The notes under the pieces were generated by a model, which saw only the letters and a program-made list of their open reading frames with translations, searched no databases and was not told the DNA's origin. Below, one piece after another: positions 26,282 through 33,488 of a stretch of DNA of 64,000 bases; positions within the stretch are counted from its first letter, which is position 1; every line of letters begins with the position of its first letter. The stretch spans positions 248,001-312,000 of the forward strand of contig NZ_LNRF01000001.1 of NCBI RefSeq assembly GCF_001557875.1, written 5' to 3'. The DNA is from Vibrio splendidus. GTDB lineage: Bacteria > Pseudomonadota > Gammaproteobacteria > Enterobacterales > Vibrionaceae. The position numbers and the translations under genes are program-made.

Positions 26282-26767
26282 TTAATGCGAAGTAATCAAA
26301 TACAGCGACTGATTACGAAGTTGTTGGCGCACCGCCATCAAAATCTCTCCGAGGTGGTTTTCACCAGTTCCATCGCCCCCATCTCCCCAAAAGTGATCTT
26401 TATGAGAGTGCTCTTTAATCACTGAATCGCCTGTCCCCGTCAGGAACAGAGCAAATTGTGGGTTCTGTCTGAACTTCTCGGTCACAATGAATCGCATCAC
26501 TTCAACACGAATGTCATACCAATCTTTTCGAACTTGATCTTCATAGTCACGACTTAAAGAGAACGCTTCAGCAGGGGTACTGGCTTCCAAAATGGTATTG
26601 CGTAATGCCTCAGAAGCAAACTTCATCGCTTGATAATAATGTTCGCTGGTTGCCCAAACTTGATCACCTACCTTGATGGGACAAGCGGCAAAATTTGACA
26701 GGTATCCGTTCGGATCTTCAGGTTCATAAAACAGCACTTCTTTAGCTTGTGCCACAGAATTAGACAT
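26282..26767 (-). CDS. NADAR-family protein (YbiA-like)
   Basis: A 161-residue protein with the NADAR signatures FYEPEDPNGYLSNFAACPI, WATSEHYYQAMKF and the C-terminal DHFWGDGGDGTGENHLGEILM. NADAR proteins (YbiA family, DUF1768) are N-glycosidases tied to riboflavin-intermediate clean-up or to ADP-ribose chemistry; which applies here is not decided by sequence. Monocistronic, with a GGAGAGG-type ribosome site. Confidence 0.9.
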   Translation of the reverse strand: MSNSVAQAKEVLFYEPEDPNGYLSNFAACPIKVGDQVWATSEHYYQAMKFASEALRNTILEASTPAEAFSLSRDYEDQVRKDWYDIRVEVMRFIVTEKFRQNPQFALFLTGTGDSVIKEHSHKDHFWGDGGDGTGENHLGEILMAVRQQLRNQSLYLITSH

Positions 26768-26990
26768 AGCCTCTCCTTACCAACGACATCGCATATTTTT
26801 GCTTTAACTTTAAAATTAGTGGCGTTGCATATTGCTGTCAAACAACTTAGTTCAAGAGTATGCCATGTGCGTGTTTTTCATCTGAAGAACTTAATATCAA
26901 AAGGGATCAGCTAAGCGAAACAGTGATCTAAAGAATCAAAATGTTGATTTAATCTAGATAGGAGTTATGAAAAAGTACTTATGAATCAAA

Positions 26991-27010
26991 GGGTGGCGTT
27001 ACGCCACCCT
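26991..27010 (-). terminator. Weak terminator-like hairpin
   Basis: A perfect GGGTGGCGT / ACGCCACCC stem with almost no loop, 20 bases past the 64-residue protein gene. The T run on the minus strand is short. Confidence 0.45.
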
Positions 27011-27030
27011 TCTAAATGCAATGGGGATTG

Positions 27031-27225
27031 TTAGTGAATAAGACCTAGCTCCCTTGCTTCTTCCAGGCTCAAACCACTTTCTCTAATTTCTCTTAGAGCC
27101 TCGATACGGCGACGAGCTTCAGCAGACTTCATTTTCTTTTCTGGTTTGAAAGATACTTCTTCTTCAGCATCCCACTTGTTTGCAATATTTGTCATTTCAT
27201 CATGGTTGATAGAATTAATGGACAT
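27031..27225 (-). CDS. Small charged protein of unknown function
   Basis: 64 residues from the ATG at 27225, which has an excellent GGAGGA ribosome site; a longer in-frame ORF reaching 27354 has no such site. The C-terminal half is strongly basic and helical, with AEARRRIEALREIRESGLSLEEARELGLIH, similar in style to the small Arg-rich PA3496-type proteins, though I cannot confirm that family. No signal or membrane segment. It stands alone between the NADAR gene and the Fur-boxed ABC operon. Confidence 0.7.
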   Translation of the reverse strand: MSINSINHDEMTNIANKWDAEEEVSFKPEKKMKSAEARRRIEALREIRESGLSLEEARELGLIH

Positions 27226-27550
27226 GTTTTCCTCCGAAAAGCACCATGTAATGGACAGGTAATCTGTAGCAAATGCTTTTTCGCTTGTTAAGAAATTCTG
27301 TACTGAAGTGTGATGATTCCGACGCTTCACAAAGCTAATTAATAAATGCCTCATTTAAACTTTGCCAAAGCCATTTTCTGCAATTACATTTAAAAGATTC
27401 CCCATAAGAAATGTGGTTTGATCCAACTCTCATTTTCCCCGCTTTCAATGCTTATCTTCTGCTGAAAATTCGTGAAATAACCCAAGATAAATTTCGAGGC
27501 ACTTCATTGTTTTTGTGCTGATCGCTTTCACTAAATCCAACACATGTTAA
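27226..27550. other. Intergenic region before the ABC ATPase operon
   Basis: No supported ORF and no sign of lost permease genes. It carries the two outward promoters; the Fur box at its right end is listed separately. Confidence 0.5.
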
Positions 27551-27565
27551 TGATAATAGTTATCA
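27551..27565. promoter_or_regulatory. Fur box
   Basis: TGATAAT-A-GTTATCA matches the 7-1-7 Fur consensus TGATAAT-N-ATTATCA at 13 of 14 defined positions. It lies 22 bp before the first ATPase start, where bound Fur would block the promoter. Confidence 0.75.
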
Positions 27566-27587
27566 ATATCATAACTAAGTATCAATC

Positions 27588-28412
27588 ATGTCTATGGAAA
27601 ATCCAGATACACCGCTTCTTGAAGTGAAGAATCTATGCGTCGACTACATCACCGACGACGGTGACTTCAATGCCGTAAAGTCCGTCAGCTTTAGCATAGG
27701 GCAAGGAGAAATCTTTGGCCTGGCCGGCGAGTCAGGTTGTGGCAAGAGCACCATCGCATTTGCTATTAACCGACTTCACAAGCCGCCGGCTTTCATCTCT
27801 GGGGGTCAGATACTGTTTGATGGGCAAGACCTACTGAGCTTATCGGACAAGCATTTGAATACCTTACGTTGGAGTGAAATCGCTATGGTGTTCCAAAGCT
27901 CGATGAATTCACTCAACCCAGTATTAACTATCGAAGAGCAGTTTGCTGATGTGCTGCGTCATCACAAAGGTATGAGCAATGAACAGGCGAAAGATCGCGC
28001 CGAGAAACTGCTCGACCTTGTGAATATTCCACGCCATCGCTTAACAGAATACCCGCACCAATTCAGTGGTGGCATGCGTCAACGTTTGGTGATTGCCATT
28101 GCTCTCGCCCTCAACCCAAAACTGATCATCATGGACGAACCAACCACGGCACTGGATGTGGTTGTGCAACGCGAAATTCTACAGCAGATACACCAACTCA
28201 GAGAGGAGTTTGGTTTCTCAATACTCTTCATCACCCATGACCTCGCACTAATGAGCCAGCTGTGTGATCGCATTGCCATCATGCGCCACGGCAAGATAGT
28301 TGAGGTCAATAAAGCCCATGAGATTCGCAATAACCCACAACACTCCTACACCCAAAAGCTATGGAGTTCCTTCCCAAATATTCATGAACATGCTCACGCG
28401 ACTGCGTGCTAG
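27588..28412 (+). CDS. Opp/Nik-type ABC ATPase (D subunit)
   Basis: A 274-residue ATPase with Walker A GESGCGKS, signature FSGGMRQRLVIAIALA, Walker B LIIMDEPTTALD and the switch His in FITHDLALM. The C-terminal NPQHSYTQKLWSSFP is the family-specific tail of oligopeptide/nickel/metallophore importers. A Fur box lies just upstream, pointing to iron-limited expression and possibly to uptake of a metal chelate. No binding protein or permease gene lies nearby, so its membrane partners must be elsewhere or lost. The ribosome site is weak; ATG at 27588 or 27594 are both possible. Confidence 0.88.
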   Translation: MSMENPDTPLLEVKNLCVDYITDDGDFNAVKSVSFSIGQGEIFGLAGESGCGKSTIAFAINRLHKPPAFISGGQILFDGQDLLSLSDKHLNTLRWSEIAMVFQSSMNSLNPVLTIEEQFADVLRHHKGMSNEQAKDRAEKLLDLVNIPRHRLTEYPHQFSGGMRQRLVIAIALALNPKLIIMDEPTTALDVVVQREILQQIHQLREEFGFSILFITHDLALMSQLCDRIAIMRHGKIVEVNKAHEIRNNPQHSYTQKLWSSFPNIHEHAHATAC

Positions 28413-28421
28413 GAGAGCTCT

Positions 28422-29354
28422 ATGTCACAACCCATTTTTCAAGTAAAAAACCTCGTTAAAGAATTCACCGTTGGCGGTGGATTTGGCAAAGAGGAGATCT
28501 TTAGAGCACTGCATGGGGTGAGTTTTAACTTACATGCAGGAAAAACACTGGCACTGGTTGGCGAATCTGGCTGCGGGAAAAGCACCTGCGCACGATTGAT
28601 GACCAAGGTTTACCCTGCCACCGAGGGAGAGATACTGTTCAAAGGTAGGGACATCACTACACTTAAAAGCCGTAAAGATATCTTGGATTATCGCAGCCGT
28701 GTACAAATGGTGTTTCAAGACCCCTTTGGTTCACTCAACCCAACTCACACCATTGAGCACCATTTAACGCGCCCACTTAAGATCCATAAGCAAGTTGCCA
28801 CTAAACAAGCTCACACAGAACGCCTCAAAGAGTTATTAACGCTGGTGGAGTTACCCATCGAAACTCTCGCTAAATACCCGCACGAGCTCAGTGGCGGCCA
28901 AAGACAGAGAGTTAACCTAGCCAGAGCACTGGCCGTTGGCGCTGAGGTTATTCTTGCTGACGAACCCACCTCGATGTTGGACGTCTCGATTCGACTTGGC
29001 GTGTTGAACCTAATGCAAAAAATGAAGAAAGAGTTGGGGATTGGCTTTTTGTACATAACCCACGATCTTGCAACGGCACATTACATCGCAGAAGAGACGG
29101 CGGTGATGTACAAAGGGCAGATCGTCGAATGGGGATCAACCCAGTCGATCTTAACCAATCCACAACACCCGTACACTAAGTTGTTGATCTCTGCCGTACC
29201 AGATCCCGATCTGCCATTTGGCGAACTCGTCAAAAATGAGCCAAACTATTCAATAGACGCTGATCGTATTCGAGAGCAGAGCTGTGAAATACAGCATGAA
29301 ATCAAACAAGTTGCTGATAATCACTTTGTAAAACAGTGGGATAACGTTGCATGA
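28422..29354 (+). CDS. Opp/Nik-type ABC ATPase (F subunit)
   Basis: A 310-residue ATPase, partner of the preceding one: Walker A GESGCGKS, signature LSGGQRQRVNLARALA, Walker B VILADEPTSMLD, switch His in YITHDLATAHY, and the tail NPQHPYTKLLISAVPDP. It starts nine bases after its partner with AGGAGAG as ribosome site. Opp-type importers use two different ATPases, and this is the OppF/DppF-like one. Its end overlaps the next gene by four bases (ATGA), so all three are co-translated under the Fur box. Confidence 0.88.
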   Translation: MSQPIFQVKNLVKEFTVGGGFGKEEIFRALHGVSFNLHAGKTLALVGESGCGKSTCARLMTKVYPATEGEILFKGRDITTLKSRKDILDYRSRVQMVFQDPFGSLNPTHTIEHHLTRPLKIHKQVATKQAHTERLKELLTLVELPIETLAKYPHELSGGQRQRVNLARALAVGAEVILADEPTSMLDVSIRLGVLNLMQKMKKELGIGFLYITHDLATAHYIAEETAVMYKGQIVEWGSTQSILTNPQHPYTKLLISAVPDPDLPFGELVKNEPNYSIDADRIREQSCEIQHEIKQVADNHFVKQWDNVA

Positions 29355-29869
29355 ATGAACTAGACACTTGGTTAGAGCGGATCGGAGATTGGTACAAAGA
29401 CCGAAAGCATGATCAAGTGGACCGGTTAGAACCTTTGATCTTAACGCCTCCAGATGCTCTCTGGGGGCCATTGATCACGGATAAGCAGAGCAAAGGCATC
29501 GCATGTTGGCTAGACGGATGTCTGAGAATCTTTACTTTCTATCGCCACCTCGCGGATTCATCGAATCCGGAGTTGGCTTCGCAGGAGGCCAGCAACTCAA
29601 GCCATCAAGAAAAGGCCTACCAATACCTGATGTTTGCCTATAGCAAGCTGCAAGCGGTGTCATGCGACCCAAAATCAGAAACTGGTTTGCAAGAGTGGTG
29701 TACACTGCGGCTACAACACTTGTGTGTATTGGCTTTGGAGTTTACGAACCAACAGCAAGAACCACGTTGGAAAGCAGAATCAGAGAAATTGATCGAATCG
29801 CATGTACGCTTTATGGCAACCCATCCCCGAAACGATGATCAAGGTAGCATTCAACGCCATCTCCACTGA
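29351..29869 (+). CDS. Protein of unknown function in the Fur-boxed operon
   Basis: A 172-residue, soluble, mostly helical protein with many Trp and Gln residues and no signal peptide or membrane span. I do not recognise a family. The ATG overlaps the stop of the second ATPase as ATGA, so the three genes are translationally coupled and this protein probably works with the ATPases. Two oriII-iteron-like strings (29409 and 29835) lie inside its coding sequence. Function unknown. Confidence 0.7.
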   Translation: MNELDTWLERIGDWYKDRKHDQVDRLEPLILTPPDALWGPLITDKQSKGIACWLDGCLRIFTFYRHLADSSNPELASQEASNSSHQEKAYQYLMFAYSKLQAVSCDPKSETGLQEWCTLRLQHLCVLALEFTNQQQEPRWKAESEKLIESHVRFMATHPRNDDQGSIQRHLH

Positions 29870-29926
29870 TCAAGCTCTTCTCGATCAAACATCAAATCAG
29901 AATCTCATCAGAGTTAGATCCGTAGA

Positions 29927-29953
29927 AAGCATGATCTAGCCTTGATCATGCTT
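29927..29953. repeat. Inverted pair of oriII-type iterons
   Basis: AAGCATGATC and its exact reverse complement GATCATGCTT face each other across a 7-bp spacer. Each arm matches the GAAAGCATGATC form of the origin iterons. No T run follows, so it is not an ordinary terminator. Confidence 0.55.
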
Positions 29954-30004
29954 CGGCACTTAGCTCTGTAAGCTATTGAGTTTTAATGATTGACTGAATT
30001 TTTG

Positions 30005-30035
30005 GCAAAAAAAAGCGAGTCCCTTAGGAACTCGC
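30005..30035 (-). terminator. Terminator downstream of rctB
   Basis: On the minus strand, GCGAGTTCC / GGGACTCGC stem (one mismatch) followed by eight T. It lies 215 bp past the rctB stop. Confidence 0.8.
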
Positions 30036-30249
30036 AAAAATCTATTCAGTATGATGTAACAAAATATGAGCCAATCTATTAATCATAAGAAAGGACAAAG
30101 GTTGTCTATTCGGGATAAATAATAATCAACTGGATGCGTTACATTGTCATCACTTTGTCAGCGTTAGGTGCGATTTTAATCAGCACCTAATGTGTTCAAA
30201 ACTATCCATTCAGCCACGATAAAACAGGCTTATCGCAATAGGATAATGA

Positions 30250-32229
30250 CTAGTGGCCAATCGCCATTTCATCGAGTGCAAGGAACACGTTTTCGTCTAA
30301 ATGACCTTCATGAACTTGTTTACACACTTTGCGACGCACCGCTAAACCAGAGATCAAACGTTCAATGGACAGATGTCGATTGCTGGTGCTATCACGGTCG
30401 TTGTAAAGCTCAATCAAACGACTCAGTGTTTCGTATGGAATAACGTCCTCCCCTACTCTCAACCAATCAAGCTTCTCAATGAGCTCTGAGCACTCTTCTT
30501 TGATTGAGGCATGTGAGTGCCCTGTCATAGCGGATAAAGCCGTTATACTGCGTTCTAGAGCCTCTGCAGAGGTATATTTAGAGAGAGTAATCATGATCTC
30601 GTCAGCGTTGATCTCAACAGAGTGTTTACGTTGCTTAACTCGACGTCCCAATTTGCCTCTTGGCGACGGTGCTTTACGCTGAATTGGCTCAAACTCACCA
30701 TCGATAATCTCAGACAACTCTTCCAGCTTCTGCTTAGACACCATTTCGTTACGAAGCGGGTTCGGTAGCGTCGGCGCCATATTACGCTTACCGGCGTTGG
30801 TAGTGCGCGCTCTTGAATATCGTAATACTTCTTCCACATTACATTTGATATCTACTTGATAATCCGTCGTTTTGCCTTTTTCGATCAACGCGGTGATCGT
30901 CAAGTGATAACCCCAAAGGTTAACCAGGAAGGTATCTTCATGATCCCCTACTTCGCCCAACTTTCTGAGTTCACGGATCAGATCCATCGAGAACCGACGC
31001 CAATCGATGTTACGCGCCAACTTCTGGTTGAGCTCACTGAGCAACATACAATCTGAATGACGACGTGCCATGCGGCTTCTAAAGTACGAATACATTTGGA
31101 AGACCAAGGTATGTTGCTTCAGAATTTCTGGCGGAAATAGGAAGAAATAATCACGCGTCAGCAGCTCTTCGTAGAACGAAGGTTCCCAAACCAAGATGTA
31201 TAGGTTCGGTTTAATGCGAATTTCGCCGTCAGAGCCCTCTGTAGGCGCTTCTTCCGATGCGGTAATGGTTCTAGCTAAGAATCGGAAACGATCACTCTTA
31301 AAGCCTTCTGGCATGTTCTCACTAAGCCAGCGGCCTGTAAGCTCATGCAGTTGGAAATCAGTGAATTCAATACGATCAATACTGTCGCGGATCGAATCAC
31401 GTGCTGGGCCGCTGTCTTTCTTGCCACGCAAAGACAAAATATCAGTGATGTAGAGTGGTGTTTTGTTCGGTGTGTGTTTCGCGTCTAAATGGTAATCATC
31501 TTGGTGATGATCATGATATTGAACGGTGAGCGTGAATAACGCGAATAGCGTCATCAGATCGTCAACGGTCATGATATTTTTAGAAGATCGTGTCTCGATC
31601 ACCGCTCGAGTGCCAGAGATCGAAACCATGGATTTCTGGTAGCTCTTACGAGTTCTAGGCGGCGCTAACGCTTGATCAATAATCCCCGCCCAATTGGTTG
31701 GCGAAACAATGAATTGATCCGCTTCATCTTTCATCGTTGGTGGGGTATTCAGTCCATGTTCATTCAGTAAGCGCTTGTTTACTTTGGTTTGAGCTAGGGC
31801 TTTAGAGCGCTTTTGCTTTTCATTTTGCTTCACGCTTTCTGTTACTAAGCTGGTGGCACCCAGTACCGATATCAATTGGTTTGGGTTCACAAAGCGATGC
31901 AACATGGTTTTACCAGCAAGGCCTTCTTCAAAGCGAACGGGGATTTGTTTGAACAATCCAATATTGACTGCTGCTCTCAGCCTTTGCTGTAAGGCCGCGC
32001 GAGTGACTTGACCATCGGTTGATTCAATAATCTCAGTGGTGGAAACGTACCCGTCTTTGCTACTAAACCCACGAAGTGAAATTAGGTTAAGAAGCTCAAC
32101 TATGCTTTTGGTGACACCTTTGAAGTGTTGATATTGTTCTATCCATTCAACGGCTGTTTCAGATACCTCAAATAAATGACCATCTTTGTGGCTTCGTGCC
32201 TTAATTAACAATTTCTCTTCTGGTTTCAT
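30250..32229 (-). CDS. rctB: Chromosome II replication initiator RctB
   Basis: A 659-residue protein, the same length as known Vibrio RctB proteins (about 658), recognisable throughout from MKPEEKLLIKARSHKDGHLF to the C-terminal tail. RctB binds methylated 12-mer iterons to open oriII and binds 39-/29-mer sites to restrain initiation; its winged-helix domains lie in the first 500 residues and the C-terminal part is regulatory. The gene reads away from the origin. A 29-mer-like element begins 12 bp upstream of its start codon, matching known autorepression. RctB is essential and specific to Vibrionaceae second chromosomes. Confidence 0.98.
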   Translation of the reverse strand: MKPEEKLLIKARSHKDGHLFEVSETAVEWIEQYQHFKGVTKSIVELLNLISLRGFSSKDGYVSTTEIIESTDGQVTRAALQQRLRAAVNIGLFKQIPVRFEEGLAGKTMLHRFVNPNQLISVLGATSLVTESVKQNEKQKRSKALAQTKVNKRLLNEHGLNTPPTMKDEADQFIVSPTNWAGIIDQALAPPRTRKSYQKSMVSISGTRAVIETRSSKNIMTVDDLMTLFALFTLTVQYHDHHQDDYHLDAKHTPNKTPLYITDILSLRGKKDSGPARDSIRDSIDRIEFTDFQLHELTGRWLSENMPEGFKSDRFRFLARTITASEEAPTEGSDGEIRIKPNLYILVWEPSFYEELLTRDYFFLFPPEILKQHTLVFQMYSYFRSRMARRHSDCMLLSELNQKLARNIDWRRFSMDLIRELRKLGEVGDHEDTFLVNLWGYHLTITALIEKGKTTDYQVDIKCNVEEVLRYSRARTTNAGKRNMAPTLPNPLRNEMVSKQKLEELSEIIDGEFEPIQRKAPSPRGKLGRRVKQRKHSVEINADEIMITLSKYTSAEALERSITALSAMTGHSHASIKEECSELIEKLDWLRVGEDVIPYETLSRLIELYNDRDSTSNRHLSIERLISGLAVRRKVCKQVHEGHLDENVFLALDEMAIGH

Positions 32230-32240
32230 TTTTGATCCGT

Positions 32241-32271
32241 ATCACACTAACCGTAATTTCACTATAGTTCC
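32241..32271. promoter_or_regulatory. 29-mer-like RctB operator at the rctB promoter
   Basis: It begins with ATCACACTAACCGTAAT and ends with GTTCC, sharing both ends with the 39-mer-like element at 33192 but shorter by exactly 10 bp. It begins 12 bp before the rctB start codon, the expected place for autorepression. Confidence 0.75.
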
Positions 32272-32280
32272 TGAATGATA

Positions 32281-32430
32281 AAGAAAGAATGATCATAAAT
32301 AAAGAGAATTTATTGGCTTTTAAATAACTGATCTTTTTGATTAATATGATCTTAAATGATTAAGTGATCTAATGATCTGGACGTGACTTTGCTTTTAAGT
32401 GGCTGAATTTAAAGTATTAAAATAAATCGA
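32281..32430. other. Candidate DNA unwinding element of oriII
   Basis: A strongly AT-rich stretch carrying five TGATC-type repeats (ATGATCA once, ATGATCT twice, GTGATCT, CTGATCT), next to the ordered iteron array. RctB is known to bind ATCA-type repeats in the unwinding region of Vibrio oriII. Confidence 0.55.
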
Positions 32431-32440
32431 CTTGGAAAGC

Positions 32441-32561
32441 ATGATCATAAAGGCTCCGAAACTATGATCATTAAACTTAAGAAAGCATGATCACAGAGCA
32501 TCAGAACGATGATCATTAAGTGGTTGTAAGCATGATCATTATTGGTTCGAAAGCATGATCA
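32441..32561 (+). repeat. Array of six RctB iterons
   Basis: ATGATCA occurs at 32441, 32464, 32487, 32509, 32532 and 32555, that is, steps of 23, 23, 22, 23 and 23 bp. All are in the same orientation, most preceded by GAAAGC or a close variant. Two-helical-turn phasing puts all six on one face of the helix. Each contains one Dam site. Confidence 0.95.
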
Positions 32562-32576
32562 TTATACTTATACAGC

Positions 32577-32585
32577 TTATCCACA
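32577..32585 (+). other. DnaA box
   Basis: TTATCCACA, a perfect consensus DnaA box, 15 bp right of the last iteron of the array. Confidence 0.9.
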
Positions 32586-32664
32586 GATCGGAATTCAACA
32601 TCGGTTTCTAAGTCGCTTTTGACTTGTCTATGTGGACACTTCTAGCGGCTAATCTATCGGAACA

Positions 32665-32676
32665 ATGATCAAGAGA
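32665..32676 (+). repeat. Canonical 12-mer RctB iteron
   Basis: ATGATCAAGAGA, identical to the 12-mer form I know from Vibrio cholerae oriII. Separate from the ordered array. Another ATGATCA lies at 32784. Confidence 0.8.
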
Positions 32677-32914
32677 GCATACTTTTTATCGTTCCTATCC
32701 TATTGAGTGCAAAATTTAGTCTGTATCCGCTGGAAATGGATTGCTTTGATGTATTTAGCGCTGGTGGCTCTTAACTAGGAAGCATGATCATGAAACTGTC
32801 ATGTTTGTGTATTCTCGGTCTGTGTCGATTGAATTTTCAATCATTGAGCCCTTACAGGCGTTGAATCCCCATTCCAAAAGCATTTGTCCGTAACTTAGCT
32901 CATTAATTACATGC

Positions 32915-33075
32915 TTCCGGAACGATGTTTACTTGATCATTTTTCCGGAAGTTGATCATTTCCAATGTGCAGTTGCTCGGATCAATATTGCTAAGTTTAC
33001 TCCTTGATCATGCTTCATAATTTGGCGTTATTAATTATCTTACACTGGATGTGTTCCATGATCATTCTTCCGGTT
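32915..33075. repeat. Inverted iterons with TTCCGG spacers (negative control region)
   Basis: TGATCAT occurs at 32934, 32953, 33005 and 33059, mostly in the opposite orientation to the main array. TTCCGGAA palindromes lie at 32915 and 32943, and TTCCGG again at 33068. The composite TGATCAT-N2-TTTCCGG type block recurs at 55251, far from the origin. Confidence 0.75.
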
Positions 33076-33191
33076 ATGCTCCAAGCCTCTGTTGTTTTTT
33101 GACACCCCATCTTCTCTTCTGTTTTGAATCTTTTATTTATTGAACGTTTTTTAATTTTTATTGGATTGAAAATCTATAAATTCGAATGCAA

Positions 33192-33232
33192 ATCACACCA
33201 ACCGTAATCTACGGTTGTATTTCAATCGTTCC
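33192..33232. promoter_or_regulatory. 39-mer-like RctB control element
   Basis: Starts ATCACACCAACCGTAATCT and ends CGTTCC. The internal CCGTAATCTACGG forms a near-palindrome. It is the 10-bp-longer partner of the 29-mer-like element at the rctB promoter. 39-mers inhibit initiation in Vibrio cholerae. Confidence 0.75.
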
Positions 33233-33255
33233 GAAGGTTTTTCGCTGAAATTCCA

Positions 33256-33268
33256 TTTACATTGTAAA
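33256..33268. other. parS2 site at the origin edge
   Basis: TTTACATTGTAAA, a perfect parS2 match, only 23 bp from the 39-mer-like element. ParB2 loaded here could reach and compete with RctB at the 39-mer, as reported for Vibrio cholerae. Confidence 0.8.
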
Positions 33269-33488
33269 TAAGTGATGCTGTAACATTTAAAATGTAGACC
33301 AGAAATAACATGGTTATACATGATGGAAACGGTCATTTTTGTGTTTGTCTAAGGCGATGTTTCATCAAATTGTAAAAACACAGTCTATTTTATGTGATTT
33401 TACTCATAAATGTATGTTCATGTTTTTGTTGTGTTTGTTGTTAATCGCTGTACAATTTGTGCTTAGTTAATCATTACGGAAACTGGCA

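Larger units (their letters stand above)
29870..30249. other. Convergent intergenic region, 3' flank of rctB
   Basis: 380 bp between the ABC operon and the rctB end. It contains an inverted iteron pair (29927-29953), the rctB-side terminator (30005-30035) and a perfect 8-bp inverted repeat TTAGGTGC / GCACCTAA (30164-30190) without a T run. No ORF has a usable ribosome site. Confidence 0.6.
32230..33488. other. Replication origin of chromosome II (oriII)
   Basis: 1,259 bp between rctB and parA2. By my count there are 20 GATC sites between 32233 and 33063, against about three expected. Elements from left to right: 29-mer-like operator, AT-rich segment (32281-32430), six iterons spaced 22-23 bp, DnaA box, single iterons, an inverted-iteron/TTCCGG block, a 39-mer-like element and a parS2 site. 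This is the layout known for Vibrio cholerae oriII, with minimal origin on the rctB side and negative control region (rctA side) towards parA2. Confidence 0.95.

Noticed and set aside
30192..30443. 83-codon plus-strand frame overlapping the rctB 3' end
   Set aside because: Mostly antisense to rctB and without a ribosome site.
32230..33488. CRISPR array
   Set aside because: The regular 22-23 bp spacing comes from 7-13 bp iterons of an origin, not from long repeats with unique spacers.
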